48,005 nt of DNA from Candidatus Rokuibacteriota bacterium (GTDB lineage Bacteria; Methylomirabilota; Methylomirabilia; Rokubacteriales; CSP1-6), in NCBI GenBank assembly GCA_016200085.1, contig JACQFL010000018.1, positions 1 to 48,005 on the forward strand, in the 5' to 3' direction. Below are positions 27,379 through 35,645 of this stretch, one piece after another. The translations under genes and the position numbers were made by a program. Below the pieces are notes generated by a model. It was not told where the DNA came from. It did no database searches and worked only from the letters and a program-made list of their open reading frames with translations. Each line of letters opens with the position of its first letter. Within the stretch, counting starts at the first letter, position 1.

Positions 27379-28151
27379 TCGAGCGCAAATCCCCCCGCGA
27401 GGTGGCCCACATGCGCTCGGCGGGCCACATCCTCGCCGACGTCATCGACCGGCTGCGCGAGCGCGTGAAGGCCGGGATGACCACGCTCGAGATCGACGAG
27501 GACATCGAGCACTTCATCGTGAAGCAGAAGGCCAGGCCGGCCTTCAAGGGCTATCGCGGCTTCCCGGCCACGGTGTGCATCTCGATCAACGAGGAGGTCG
27601 TCCACGGCATCCCGTCGCCCCGCCGCCGCCTCAAGGAGGGTGACATCGTCGGATTTGACCTCGGATGTATCGTGGAAGGGTACTATGCCGATTGCGCCTT
27701 CACCATGGCGATCGGCGACGTCCCCGCGCCCGTCCAGAAGCTGCTCGACGTGACCCGCGAGAGCCTCGAGCTGGCCATCGAGGAGTGCCGGCCGGGGCGC
27801 CGCCTGTCCGACCTCGGCCACGCGGTGCAGCGTCACGTCGAGGCGCACGGGCTGTCCGTCGTCCGTGCCTTCGTCGGTCACGGGATCGGCCGCCGGCTGC
27901 ACGAGGAGCCGCAGATCCCGAACTTCGGCGACCCCGGCCGCGGCCTGCAACTGGCGCCGGGCATGGTCTTCGCCCTCGAGCCGATGGTGACCATGGGCTC
28001 CTGGGAGGTCCGGATCCTCGACGACGGCTGGACGGCGGTGACCGAGGACGGCAGCCTGGCGGCGCACTTCGAGCACACCGTGGCCATCACCGAGGACGGG
28101 CCCGAGGTGTTGACGTCGCGGACGGGGCGGGTCGCGCGGGTGGGGGCATGA
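27375..28151 (+). CDS. map: Methionine aminopeptidase, type I
   Basis: A 258-residue type I MetAP removing the initiator methionine from new proteins at the ribosome. The five metal ligands are in place: the two Asp in VGFDLG and YYADCAF, His in [14 protein letters not shown], Glu in FALEPMV and Glu in HFEHTVAI. No N-terminal zinc extension. The GTG at 27375 overlaps the adk stop and gives the normal N-terminus; the open frame extends upstream only as a shadow of adk. Its stop overlaps infA. Confidence 0.97.
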   Translation: MIERKSPREVAHMRSAGHILADVIDRLRERVKAGMTTLEIDEDIEHFIVKQKARPAFKGYRGFPATVCISINEEVVHGIPSPRRRLKEGDIVGFDLGCIVEGYYADCAFTMAIGDVPAPVQKLLDVTRESLELAIEECRPGRRLSDLGHAVQRHVEAHGLSVVRAFVGHGIGRRLHEEPQIPNFGDPGRGLQLAPGMVFALEPMVTMGSWEVRILDDGWTAVTEDGSLAAHFEHTVAITEDGPEVLTSRTGRVARVGA

Positions 28152-28366
28152 CCAAGGAAGACGCGATCGAGGTGGAGGGCACGGTGGTGGAGCCGCTGCC
28201 GAACGCGATGTTCCGCGTGGAGCTGGAGAACGGCCACCGCGTGCTGGCCCACGTCAGCGGCAAGATGCGGATGAACTTCATCCGGATCCTTCCCGGCGAC
28301 CGGGTGAAGGTCGAGCTGTCGCCCTACGACCTGAGCCGGGGCCGGATCACGTACCGGTTTAAATAG
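28148..28366 (+). CDS. infA: Translation initiation factor IF-1
   Basis: A 72-residue S1/OB-fold IF-1: [58 protein letters not shown] and [10 protein letters not shown]-1 blocks the A site during 30S initiation. ATG overlaps the map stop. A copy of the R1 hairpin repeat begins directly at its stop codon. Confidence 0.98.
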   Translation: MTKEDAIEVEGTVVEPLPNAMFRVELENGHRVLAHVSGKMRMNFIRILPGDRVKVELSPYDLSRGRITYRFK

Positions 28367-28440
28367 TCGAAGGGGGCCTCGACGGCCCCCTCCGAGCCGC
28401 CCCCAGGAAGGGGTGCGGCGGCAAAGCCGCCGCTCGAAAG
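28367..28440 (-). repeat. Dispersed double-hairpin repeat, family R1, copy 2 (inverted)
   Basis: The reverse complement of this stretch matches 445-516. Both hairpins are present: GGGGGCC/GGCCCCC (28372-28378 with 28384-28390), and GCGGCGGC/GCCGCCGC (28415-28422 with 28426-28433, loop AAA). It starts at the first base after the infA stop and fills most of the 99-base gap before rpmJ. A pause, processing or REP-like role is possible. Confidence 0.8.
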
Positions 28441-28465
28441 GGCGGGGAACAGAGAACAGGACGCA

Positions 28466-28579
28466 ATGAAAGTGAGACCCTCGGTGAAGGCGCGGTGCGA
28501 GAACTGCAAGATCGTGCGCCGTCAGGGCGTCATCCGGATCATCTGCAAGAACCCGCGTCACAAGCAGCGGCAAGGCTAG
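28466..28579 (+). CDS. rpmJ: 50S ribosomal protein L36
   Basis: A 37-residue L36: [20 protein letters not shown] then [17 protein letters not shown]. The CCCH zinc site is C11, C14, C27 and H32, so this is the zinc-binding form. It lies in the usual infA-rpmJ-rpsM order, though an R1 repeat separates it from infA. ATG preceded by AGGACG. Confidence 0.96.
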   Translation: MKVRPSVKARCENCKIVRRQGVIRIICKNPRHKQRQG

Positions 28580-28592
28580 AGGAGACGAGGCG

Positions 28593-29021
28593 ATGGCACG
28601 AGTGGCGGGAGTGGATCTGCCGCGGGAGAAGCGGGGGGAGATCGCGCTGACCTACATCTACGGGGTGGGCAAGTCGGCTGCCCAGCGGGTGCTCGGCACC
28701 GCCCGCGTGGACCTCGACAAGCGGGTCAAGGCGTGGTCGGACGAGGAGACGGCGCGCGTGCGCGAGATCCTCGAGCGCGAGCTGAAGGTCGAGGGCGACC
28801 TGCGCCGCGAGGTCTCGATGAACGTCAAGCGCCTGATGGACATCGGCGCCTATCGCGGCATCCGTCACCGGCGCGGGCTGCCCGTGCGCGGCCAGCGCAC
28901 CCACACCAACGCGCGCACCCGCAAGGGGCCGCGCAAGGGCGTCATGATCAAGAAAAAGACGACGGCGGCGGCGCCGGCGCCGGCCGCGGCCGCCGCCGCG
29001 CCCAAGAAGGCAGGAGCCTGA
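28593..29021 (+). CDS. rpsM: 30S ribosomal protein S13 with Ala/Lys-rich tail
   Basis: A 142-residue S13. The core has [54 protein letters not shown] and [12 protein letters not shown]. The end (from about residue 117) is an Ala/Pro/Lys-rich tail about 25 residues longer than E. coli S13, whose C-terminus contacts P-site tRNA. ATG after GGAGACGAGGCG. rpsK starts 3 bases later. Confidence 0.96.
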   Translation: MARVAGVDLPREKRGEIALTYIYGVGKSAAQRVLGTARVDLDKRVKAWSDEETARVREILERELKVEGDLRREVSMNVKRLMDIGAYRGIRHRRGLPVRGQRTHTNARTRKGPRKGVMIKKKTTAAAPAPAAAAAAPKKAGA

Positions 29022-29024
29022 CGC

Positions 29025-29435
29025 ATGGCCGAACAGACAGCGAAGCCAGCCCCCCGCAAGAAGGGCGGCAAGAAGCGCGAGCGCCGCGAGGTGCGCACGG
29101 GCGTCGCCCACATCCAGGCGACGTTCAACAACACGATCGTGACGCTCACCGACAAGATGGGCAACGTCGTCGCCTGGTCGAGCGCGGGCAGCGCGGGCTT
29201 CAAGGGCTCGCGCAAGAGCACGCCCTTCGCCGCCCAGACCGCAGCCGAGACCGCCGCCCGCAAGGCCATGGAGTACGGCCTCAAGACGATCGAGGTCTTC
29301 GTCAAGGGCCCGGGGGCCGGCCGGGAGGCCGCCATCCGCTCGCTGCAGGCGGTGGGGCTCGAGATCACCGCCATCCGCGACGTCACGCCCATCCCGCACG
29401 ACGGCTGCCGGCCGCCGAAGCGGCGGCGGGTGTAG
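29025..29435 (+). CDS. rpsK: 30S ribosomal protein S11
   Basis: A 136-residue S11: [80 protein letters not shown] and the C-terminal [19 protein letters not shown]11 supports the 30S platform near the E site. ATG start; rpsD follows 9 bases downstream. Confidence 0.98.
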   Translation: MAEQTAKPAPRKKGGKKRERREVRTGVAHIQATFNNTIVTLTDKMGNVVAWSSAGSAGFKGSRKSTPFAAQTAAETAARKAMEYGLKTIEVFVKGPGAGREAAIRSLQAVGLEITAIRDVTPIPHDGCRPPKRRRV

Positions 29436-29444
29436 GGGGCGGCC

Positions 29445-30068
29445 ATGGCGCGTTACCGCGACGCGAAGTGCCGGCTGTGCCGCCGTGAGGGCATGAAGCT
29501 CTTCCTCAAGGGCGCCCGCTGCTTCACCGACAAGTGCGCGATCGAGCGCCGCAACTACCCGCCCGGGCAGCACGGCCTCAACCGCGGCAAGCTCACGGCG
29601 TTCGGCGTGCAGCTGCGCGAGAAGCAGAAGGCCAAGCGGATCTACGGCGTGCTGGAGAGCCAGTTCCGCAAGTACTTCGCCTGGGCCGAGCGCGAGAAGG
29701 GGGTGACGGGCGAGAACCTCCTCCGCCTGCTGGAGTGCCGTCTGGACAACGTCGTGCACCGCTGCGGCTTCGCGGCCTCGCGCCGCGAGTCGCGCCAGAT
29801 GGTCGCCCACGGCCATTTCCAGGTGAACGGCCGCAAGGTGTCGGTGCCGTCCTACATCGTGCGCGTGGGCGAGGTGGTCCAGCTCCGCTCCACCTCCAAG
29901 ATGCAGGCGCGGGTGGACGACAACATGAACGCCGGCCGCGCGCAGATCCCCCAGTGGCTCGAGGTCGACCCCAACGACAAGAAGGGCCTCGTGCGGGGCC
30001 TGCCGCTCCGCGAGGACATCCAGATCCCGGTCAACGAGCAGCTCATCGTCGAGCTGTACAGCAAGTAG
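29445..30068 (+). CDS. rpsD: 30S ribosomal protein S4, zinc-binding
   Basis: A 207-residue S4. The N-terminus carries C9, C12, C26 and C31, the zinc knuckle of C+ S4 proteins. Next come [20 protein letters not shown], the helical domain and the S4 RNA-binding domain [20 protein letters not shown] with [18 protein letters not shown]4 starts 30S assembly and in E. coli represses the alpha operon. ATG start; rpoA follows after 19 bases. Confidence 0.98.
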   Translation: MARYRDAKCRLCRREGMKLFLKGARCFTDKCAIERRNYPPGQHGLNRGKLTAFGVQLREKQKAKRIYGVLESQFRKYFAWAEREKGVTGENLLRLLECRLDNVVHRCGFAASRRESRQMVAHGHFQVNGRKVSVPSYIVRVGEVVQLRSTSKMQARVDDNMNAGRAQIPQWLEVDPNDKKGLVRGLPLREDIQIPVNEQLIVELYSK

Positions 30069-30087
30069 CGGGAGAAACGAGAGCCGT

Positions 30088-31131
30088 ATGCCACGGATAC
30101 CGTTCCAGAAGCCGCGAACAGTCGAGTGGGAGATCCTCAGCGAGCGGTACGGCCGCCTCGTCGCCGAGCCCTTCGAGAGGGGCTACGCGCTGACCGTCGG
30201 CCATTCGCTCAGGCGCACGCTGCTGTCGATCGTCCCCGGCAGCGCGGTGTCGTGGGTCAAGATCGACGGGGTCCGCAGCGCGGACGCCCCGATTCCCGGC
30301 GTGAAGGAGACCACCACCGACGTGCTCCTGAACCTCAAGAAGCTGGTGATCCAGGTGCCCTCGGGAGAGCCGCGCACCGTGCGCGTCGAGGTGACGGGCC
30401 CGAAGGAAGTCACCGGCGCCGACGTCCCCGAAACCGATCTCGAGGTCATGAACCCCGAGGCCCATCTGTTCACGCTGGACGCCGGCGCGCGGGTCAGCCT
30501 CGAGCTCGGCATCGGCATGGGCCGCGGCTACGCGGCGAGCGACCGCAAGCCCGTGGGCGAGACGCCCGCGGGAGCGCTGGACCTCGACGCCGCGTACTCG
30601 CCCATCACCCGCGTGGCCTACAACGCGGAGCCGTCGCGCCTGGGCAAGATCACGGACTACGAGAAGCTCGTGGTCGAGATCTGGACCAACGGGGCGGTGA
30701 GCCCCGACGATGCGCTGGAGCGCGCGGCCGGCTTCCTCAAGGGTCACTTCAGCCCGCTCACCATCCCCGGCGGCGACGACGACGTCGAGGCCGAGGGCGG
30801 CTCGGGGGAGGAGTACCTGCGCGAGGCGCTGGGCAAGCCCCTCGAGGAGCTCCCGCTGCCGGCGCGCGCGATCAACGCGCTGAGGAACGCCGACCTGCAG
30901 CTCGTGGCCGACGTCGTGCAGAAGACCGAGGCGGATCTGGAGCACGTCAAGAACCTCGGCGAGAAGTCGATCGACGAGATCAAGACGGCGCTGGCCGCCC
31001 TCGGCCTGTCCCTCGGCATGCGGATCGATCCCAACGTCCTGGGCGCGCTCAACCGCGGCGGCGCCGCGCCCGCGCCGGGGCCGGTGGTGCCGGGCGCCGG
31101 CGGGCTGGGCGGCTTCGGAGGGCTGCGATGA
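30088..31131 (+). CDS. rpoA: DNA-directed RNA polymerase subunit alpha
   Basis: A 347-residue alpha subunit. The N-terminal dimerisation domain has [20 protein letters not shown] and [20 protein letters not shown], followed by [21 protein letters not shown] linker leads to the C-terminal domain at about 255-325 ([33 protein letters not shown] [20 protein letters not shown]) that touches UP elements and activators. A short Gly/Ala/Pro tail ends the protein. Its stop overlaps the rplQ start. Confidence 0.98.
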   Translation: MPRIPFQKPRTVEWEILSERYGRLVAEPFERGYALTVGHSLRRTLLSIVPGSAVSWVKIDGVRSADAPIPGVKETTTDVLLNLKKLVIQVPSGEPRTVRVEVTGPKEVTGADVPETDLEVMNPEAHLFTLDAGARVSLELGIGMGRGYAASDRKPVGETPAGALDLDAAYSPITRVAYNAEPSRLGKITDYEKLVVEIWTNGAVSPDDALERAAGFLKGHFSPLTIPGGDDDVEAEGGSGEEYLREALGKPLEELPLPARAINALRNADLQLVADVVQKTEADLEHVKNLGEKSIDEIKTALAALGLSLGMRIDPNVLGALNRGGAAPAPGPVVPGAGGLGGFGGLR

Positions 31132-31607
31132 GGCACGGCGTCGACGGCTACAAGCTCGGCCGGCGGACCAATCACCGCTGGGCGCTCTTCCGGAACCTCC
31201 TCGTCGCCCTCTTCCGCCACGAGCGCATCACCACCACCGAGGCCAAGGCCAAGGCCGTGCGCGGCGTGGCCGAGCACATGATCACGCTGGCGAAGCGCGA
31301 GAGCCTCCACGCCCGGCGCCAGGTGCTCTCGATGGTGCCGGACACGCAGGTGGTCGGCCGCCTCTTCGACACGATCGCCGCGCGCTATGCCGATCGCAAC
31401 GGCGGCTACACGCGCATCGTCAAGGCCGGCTTCCGCCGCGGCGACGCCGCGCCCGTCGTCTACCTCGAGCTGGTGGACCGCGTGGAGACCAGGGGCGACG
31501 GCGCCAAGGACGGCGGCGACAAGAAGTCGAAGAAGGCCTCGCGCGGCGAGGCCGGCGCGGCCGCCGGCGGCAAGCGCAGGAAGAAGGAAGCGGCCGCCTC
31601 GGCCTGA
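31128..31607 (+). CDS. rplQ: 50S ribosomal protein L17 with basic C-terminal tail
   Basis: A 159-residue L17. The core to about residue 115 has [40 protein letters not shown] and [20 protein letters not shown]. The rest is a Lys/Gly/Ala-rich tail of about 40 residues not part of the usual 115-125 residue protein. ATG overlaps the rpoA stop. It is the last gene of the ribosomal supercluster; its stop lies within a hairpin shared with the convergent neighbour. Confidence 0.95.
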   Translation: MRHGVDGYKLGRRTNHRWALFRNLLVALFRHERITTTEAKAKAVRGVAEHMITLAKRESLHARRQVLSMVPDTQVVGRLFDTIAARYADRNGGYTRIVKAGFRRGDAAPVVYLELVDRVETRGDGAKDGGDKKSKKASRGEAGAAAGGKRRKKEAAASA

Positions 31608-31623
31608 GCGCGCGCCGCGCTCA
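31605..31623. terminator. Hairpin spanning both stop codons of convergent rplQ and the acyl-CoA synthetase
   Basis: TGAGCGCG (31605-31612) and CGCGCTCA (31616-31623) form a perfect 8-bp stem around CGC. The first three bases are the rplQ TGA and the last three, read on the other strand, are the TGA of the convergent gene. No T-tract lies on either side, so it may be a weak bidirectional terminator or an exonuclease barrier. Confidence 0.5.
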
Positions 31624-33237
31624 CCCCGCCGCGAGCTCGTCCCTGAGCCGGGGCTTGTGCACCTTGCCCGTCGGCGTGCGCGGGAGCTCCTCGGCCTTCC
31701 GGAACACCACGCGCGCCGGGACCTTGTAGCTCGCGAGGCTCCCGCGGCAGAACGCCACCAGCGCTTCCGCCGTCGCGGTGGCGCCCTCCCGTAGCTCGAC
31801 CGCCGCCACCACCTGCTCGCCCCGGTCGCGGTCGGGGACGCCGACGACGTGGGCCTGCTTGACGTGCGGATGGGTCAGGAGGACGCCCTCGACCTCGAGG
31901 GGGGCGACGTTGATGCCGCCCGTCTTGATCATCTCCTTGAGCCGCCCGCGGAAGCACACGCGGCCGTCGTCGCGGACGAGGCCGAGGTCGCCGGTGATGA
32001 AGTAGCCGTCGGTGTCGAAGGCGGCCCGCGTCTGCGAGGGATCGCGATAGTAGCCGGGCGTGGTGTGGCCCCGGACACGCAGCTCGCCGACGTCCCCCCG
32101 CGGCAGCGCCCGCCCGCTTGCGGCATCGACGACGCGGACGTCCATGCCCGGCAGCGGCAGGCCCTGCGTGGTGAGGCGCAGGGCGAGCGGATCGTGGGCG
32201 TCGGTGACCGCGCAGTTGCCGTAGGTCTCGGTCGAGCCGTACACGTTGCAGAGCTGGCGGGCGCCGACGGCCTCGATGGTCATCGCCAGGTCCTCGGGCA
32301 GCCCGATGGTCAGCCCGGTGCGCATGGCGGCGAGCCGGCCCCGCGCGCGGTCGGGGTGCTCCAGGATGGCGCGCGCCATGTTGGCCATCCCGTAGTACAC
32401 GCTGCAGCGCTCGTCCTCGAGGAGGGCAAGGGCCTCGCCGGGCTCGAAGGCCTCCTGGAGCACGATGGCGCCGCCGTGGGTCACGATCGCCGGCAGCGCG
32501 TTTGCCGAGCCGAAGGACCAGAAGAGGGGCACGGCGAGCCAGAGCCGGTCCGCCGGGCCGAGGCGCTGGCGCTCGCCGATGGCGAAGCCGTTCTCGATCA
32601 CGCCCCGGTGCGCGAGCGTGACGCCCTTCGGGGTGGCGGTCGAGCCCGAGGTGTAGAGGATGGAGCAGAGGTCCTCCGGGCTCACCGCCGACCGCGCGGC
32701 CGCCAGCGCCGTCTCCGTCGTCTCCGCGGCGCGTCCGAGCAGATCGTCCAGCCGGTACACGCCGTCGTGCCGGTGCTCGTCGACGCAGACGACGGCCCGG
32801 AGCTCGGGAACCCGGTCGCTCCGGAGCGCGCCGGGCGCGGCCCGGGCGAGCTCGGGGATCGCCTCGTGAACCGCGGCGAGGTGGCTCCGGCCGCGGAACG
32901 TCTCCACCGTCACCAGGACGGACGGCCGCGCGTGGTCGAGCGTCCACGCGAGCTCGCGCGCCGTCGAGAACGTGCTGATGCCGACCACGATGGCGCCGAT
33001 CCGGCCGGCCGCGAAGGCGGTGACGATCCATTCCGGTCGGTTGGGGAGCAGGACCGCCACGCGGTCACCCCGGCGCACGCCCGTGGCCAGGAGCGCACGC
33101 GCCAGCGCGTCCGCGCGGGCCTGCAGGGCCGCCCAGGTCCATCGCTCGCCGCGGAAGACCAGCGCCTCGGCGTACGGGCGCGCCGCCGTCACCTCGTCGA
33201 GCAGGTCGCCGAGCGTCCGGCTTCGCGGCGGGGTCAT
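31621..33237 (-). CDS. AMP-dependent acyl-CoA synthetase/ligase
   Basis: A 538-residue adenylate-forming enzyme of the fatty-acyl/aryl-CoA ligase family. It activates a carboxylic acid with ATP and joins it to CoA. Motifs: P-loop-like YTSGSTATPKGV (195-206), YGSTET, GYFITGDLG, the hinge GRLKEMIKTGGINVAP and the catalytic lysine in PRTPTGKVHK (K525). Substrate cannot be told from sequence; medium-chain, aryl or dicarboxylic acids are all possible. Read after the enoyl-CoA hydratase, 5 bases apart, suggesting linked acyl-CoA breakdown. Convergent with rplQ. Confidence 0.9.
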   Translation of the reverse strand: MTPPRSRTLGDLLDEVTAARPYAEALVFRGERWTWAALQARADALARALLATGVRRGDRVAVLLPNRPEWIVTAFAAGRIGAIVVGISTFSTARELAWTLDHARPSVLVTVETFRGRSHLAAVHEAIPELARAAPGALRSDRVPELRAVVCVDEHRHDGVYRLDDLLGRAAETTETALAAARSAVSPEDLCSILYTSGSTATPKGVTLAHRGVIENGFAIGERQRLGPADRLWLAVPLFWSFGSANALPAIVTHGGAIVLQEAFEPGEALALLEDERCSVYYGMANMARAILEHPDRARGRLAAMRTGLTIGLPEDLAMTIEAVGARQLCNVYGSTETYGNCAVTDAHDPLALRLTTQGLPLPGMDVRVVDAASGRALPRGDVGELRVRGHTTPGYYRDPSQTRAAFDTDGYFITGDLGLVRDDGRVCFRGRLKEMIKTGGINVAPLEVEGVLLTHPHVKQAHVVGVPDRDRGEQVVAAVELREGATATAEALVAFCRGSLASYKVPARVVFRKAEELPRTPTGKVHKPRLRDELAAG

Positions 33238-33242
33238 CGCCG

Positions 33243-33998
33243 TCAGCGATAATCAGGCGGGCGCTTCTCGCGGAACGCCCGGACGCCCTCCGCGAAGTGC
33301 TCGCTCGCCCGGACCTGGTCCCCGAGCGCCTGGTCCAGCGCCTCGCGGCTCAGGGCGTGCTCGGCGATGGTGCTGCTGATCTGGCGCTTGACCGCCTGCA
33401 CGGCCGAGGGGCTGTTGGCCGCGATGACGGCCGCGGTGTCCAGCGCCCAGGGCATGAGGGCCGGGGCCGGCACGACCCGGCTCACGAGCCCGATCCTCGC
33501 CGCCTCCGCCGCGTCGACGAGCCGTGCCGTGAGGAGCAGCTCCATGGCGTGCACGTAGCCGATCTGCTGGACGAGCTTCACCGTCGCGCCCCCGAAGGGA
33601 TAGATCGACCAGCGCACCTCCGGAAGTCCGAAGCGCGCGTGGGGGGCCGCCGCGCGGACGTCGGTCGAGAGCAGCAGCTCGAGGCCGCCGCCCACGCAGT
33701 CCCCGTTGACGGCCGCCACGATGGGCTTGGAGCACGCGTGGTGCTTGAGCAGCGCATGGCTGACGACGGCCGCCATCGCGGGCTCGGCCGAGAGATCGCC
33801 GCTCATGTCCGCGCCTGCGCTGAAGGCGCGGTCCCCGGCCCCGGTCAGCACGATGCAGCGACACGGGCCGCGCTCGAGCGCGTCCCACAGCTCCGCGAGC
33901 TCCGCCAGCATCGCGCGCGGCATCGCGTTGCGGCGGGGCTGGTTGTCGATGGTGACGATCACGACGTGTGGCCCGTGCTCCTGCACGCGCAGCTCCAT
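33243..33998 (-). CDS. Enoyl-CoA hydratase/isomerase family protein
   Basis: A 251-residue crotonase-fold protein. The oxyanion-hole segments AFSAGAD (59-64 region) and GDCVGGGLEL are clear. Both hydratase glutamates appear present: E107 in GGGLEL and E127 in FGLPEVRW, so it may be a true hydratase rather than a paralogue that lost one. It acts on enoyl-CoA thioesters in beta-oxidation or aromatic breakdown. The ATG lies beside the 77-bp tandem repeat, which separates it from the upstream oxidoreductase. The ligase gene follows. Confidence 0.9.
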   Translation of the reverse strand: MELRVQEHGPHVVIVTIDNQPRRNAMPRAMLAELAELWDALERGPCRCIVLTGAGDRAFSAGADMSGDLSAEPAMAAVVSHALLKHHACSKPIVAAVNGDCVGGGLELLLSTDVRAAAPHARFGLPEVRWSIYPFGGATVKLVQQIGYVHAMELLLTARLVDAAEAARIGLVSRVVPAPALMPWALDTAAVIAANSPSAVQAVKRQISSTIAEHALSREALDQALGDQVRASEHFAEGVRAFREKRPPDYR

Positions 33999-34010
33999 GG
34001 CGCTCCTCGC

Positions 34011-34241
34011 TCGATTGACCTAACCGGGGCCCCCGAAATGGCCCCCGGACCCCCAACGCTCGGACCGCCCCGGCAAAGCCATGGCGCTCGATTGACCTAA
34101 CCGGGGGCCCCGAAATGGCCCCCGGACCCCCAACGCTCGGACCGCCCCGGCAAAGCCGTGGCGCTCGATTGACCTAACCGGGGGCCCCGAAATGGCCCCC
34201 GGACCCCCAACGCTCGGACCGCCCCGGCAAAGCCGTGGCGC
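34011..34241 (-). repeat. Tandem array, three 77-bp units of hairpin repeat family R2
   Basis: Three head-to-tail units begin at 34011, 34088 and 34165 with an exact period of 77 bases and only a few differences. Each unit contains the stem CCGGGGGCC/GGCCCCCGG around a 7-base loop (34101-34109/34117-34125 in unit 2, 34178-34186/34194-34202 in unit 3; unit 1 has one change). A single diverged unit lies at 20789 in the ribosomal cluster. A 12-bp direct repeat TGGCGCTCCTCG flanks the array at 33998-34009 and 34236-34247. There are no spacers, so it is not a CRISPR. It fills the gap between two co-directional genes. Confidence 0.9.
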
Positions 34242-34248
34242 TCCTCGG

Positions 34249-35235
34249 TTACCCGCCGGCCGGGTCCGGCACGACCACGATCTTCCCGTGCGCCCGGCGA
34301 TCCGTGAGGAGCCGGATGGCCTCGACGGCGCGCGCGAGCGGCAGGCGATGGGTGACATACGGCCGGAGCCGCCCCGCCTCGTACCAGTCGATCAGCTCCT
34401 CGACGGACCGGCGCAGCTTGTCCGGCGCGTGCCAGCGGAAATAGCGCAGCGAGGAGCCGAGGGCCGCCCGGTGCTTGACGAGGAGCCGGTTCGCCGGGAT
34501 CTTCGGCACCCCGCCCACGAATCCGATCAGGAGGATGCGGCCGCCCCAGCCGAGCGACGACAGCGCGGCGTCGAACAGGTCGCCGCCGACCGGATCGAGG
34601 CACACGTCCGCGCCCTTGCCGCCGGTGAGCGCCATGACGCGGTCCGTGAGATTCTCCGAGGCGTAGTCGACCAGCGCGTCCGCGCCGCGTTCCCCGGCCA
34701 CCGCGAGCTTCTCCGCCGTGCTCGCCGCGGCGATCACGCGCGCGCCCATGGCCTTCCCGATCTCCACCGCGGTGAGGCCCACCCCGCCGGCGGCGCCGAG
34801 CACGAGCAGGGTCTCCCCGGCCTCGAGGCGGCCCTGCCAGCGGAGCGCCACGTGGCTGGAGATGTAGGCGACGGGAAACGCCCCGGCCTCGTCGAAGGGC
34901 ATGCGAGCGGGGATCGCGAACGCCTCCCGCGCCTCGGCGACGGCCTGCTCGGCGAACCCGCCGTGGGCGAGGAGCGCCATCACACGATCGCCCGGCGCGT
35001 AGCGCGCGACGCCCTCCCCGCAGCGCGCCACCACGCCGGCCGTTTCGAGCCCCGGGCTGAAGGGGAAGGCGGGCTTCGTCTGGTACTGGCCGGCCACCAT
35101 GAGCGCGTCGGCGTAGTTCACGCCCGTCGCCCTCACGTCGATCAGCACCTGGCCCGGCCCCGGCGCCGGCGGCGCCACCTCCTCGACCCGGAGGTCGTCG
35201 ATGGGTCCCCACGCGCGACAGACGAGGGCACGCAC
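34249..35235 (-). CDS. NADPH:quinone oxidoreductase-like zinc-independent MDR protein
   Basis: A 328-residue medium-chain dehydrogenase/reductase. It has the GroES-like N-terminal half (GVNYADALMVAGQYQTKPAF, PFSPGLETAGVV) and the Rossmann half with LVLGAAGGVGLTAVEIGKAM. The AAGGVG signature is that of quinone oxidoreductases, and no zinc-ligand pattern is seen. It likely reduces quinones or enoyl compounds with NADPH. GTG start with no clear ribosome site; the thioesterase stop is 10 bases upstream. Neighbours suggest acyl or aromatic metabolism. Confidence 0.88.
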   Translation of the reverse strand: MRALVCRAWGPIDDLRVEEVAPPAPGPGQVLIDVRATGVNYADALMVAGQYQTKPAFPFSPGLETAGVVARCGEGVARYAPGDRVMALLAHGGFAEQAVAEAREAFAIPARMPFDEAGAFPVAYISSHVALRWQGRLEAGETLLVLGAAGGVGLTAVEIGKAMGARVIAAASTAEKLAVAGERGADALVDYASENLTDRVMALTGGKGADVCLDPVGGDLFDAALSSLGWGGRILLIGFVGGVPKIPANRLLVKHRAALGSSLRYFRWHAPDKLRRSVEELIDWYEAGRLRPYVTHRLPLARAVEAIRLLTDRRAHGKIVVVPDPAGG

Positions 35236-35245
35236 GCTAAATCAA

Positions 35246-35644
35246 TCAGCGGTCGAGGACGTGTCGGTCGGGCACGAAGGCGAGGAACTCGCCCTCCAGC
35301 ACGGCGGTCTCGTTCCGCCGCACCACCACCTTGACGGTGTGCTTCTTGCCGTCGGTGCCCAGGATGGAGGCGGTGGCCTCGAGGCGGTCTCCAACGATCA
35401 CCGGCACCAGGAACTTCACGTCGGCGCGCAGGAGCACGACGGCCGGCTCGTTGACGGCGAGCATCGCGGCGTAATCCGCGAGGCCGAAGGTGAAGCCGCC
35501 GTGCACCAGCCCGCGCTCGTCCGCGGCCATCACGCCAGTCATCGCGAGACGAACCTTCGCCGTGCCGCGGCCGAGCTCGACGGGCTGGCCACAGAGATGG
35601 GTGCCGATCTTCTGGTGCGTCCGCGGCCTGTTCGGCGCGTCCAG
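35246..35644 (-). CDS. Hotdog-fold thioesterase (PaaI-like), probable CTG start
   Basis: A hotdog thioesterase: GLVHGGFTFGLADYAAMLAV is the active helix motif, followed by DVKFLVPVIVGDRLEATASI. The first ATG (35542) would give only 98 residues and drop the in-frame upstream residues THQKIGTHLCGQPVELGRGT, which I recognise as part of this family's N-terminus. The upstream frame back to its TGA has no ATG, GTG or TTG; a CTG at 35644 lies one base after the dienelactone-hydrolase-like stop and 10 bases after AAGGAG. I therefore take CTG as start (132 residues). It probably hydrolyses acyl-CoA thioesters. Confidence 0.7.
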   Translation of the reverse strand: MDAPNRPRTHQKIGTHLCGQPVELGRGTAKVRLAMTGVMAADERGLVHGGFTFGLADYAAMLAVNEPAVVLLRADVKFLVPVIVGDRLEATASILGTDGKKHTVKVVVRRNETAVLEGEFLAFVPDRHVLDR

Positions 35645-35645
35645 G

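Noticed and set aside
33253..34056. 267-codon minus frame over the enoyl-CoA hydratase and repeat
   Set aside because: Different frame from the clear crotonase-fold protein; Arg/Gly-rich shadow.
34011..34241. CRISPR array
   Set aside because: Units are contiguous 77-bp direct repeats with no unique spacers and no cas genes nearby.
34097..35212. 371-codon minus frame running through the R2 tandem array
   Set aside because: Frame-shifted shadow of the quinone-oxidoreductase-like gene that reads on through the repeat units; composition Gly/Arg/Ala.
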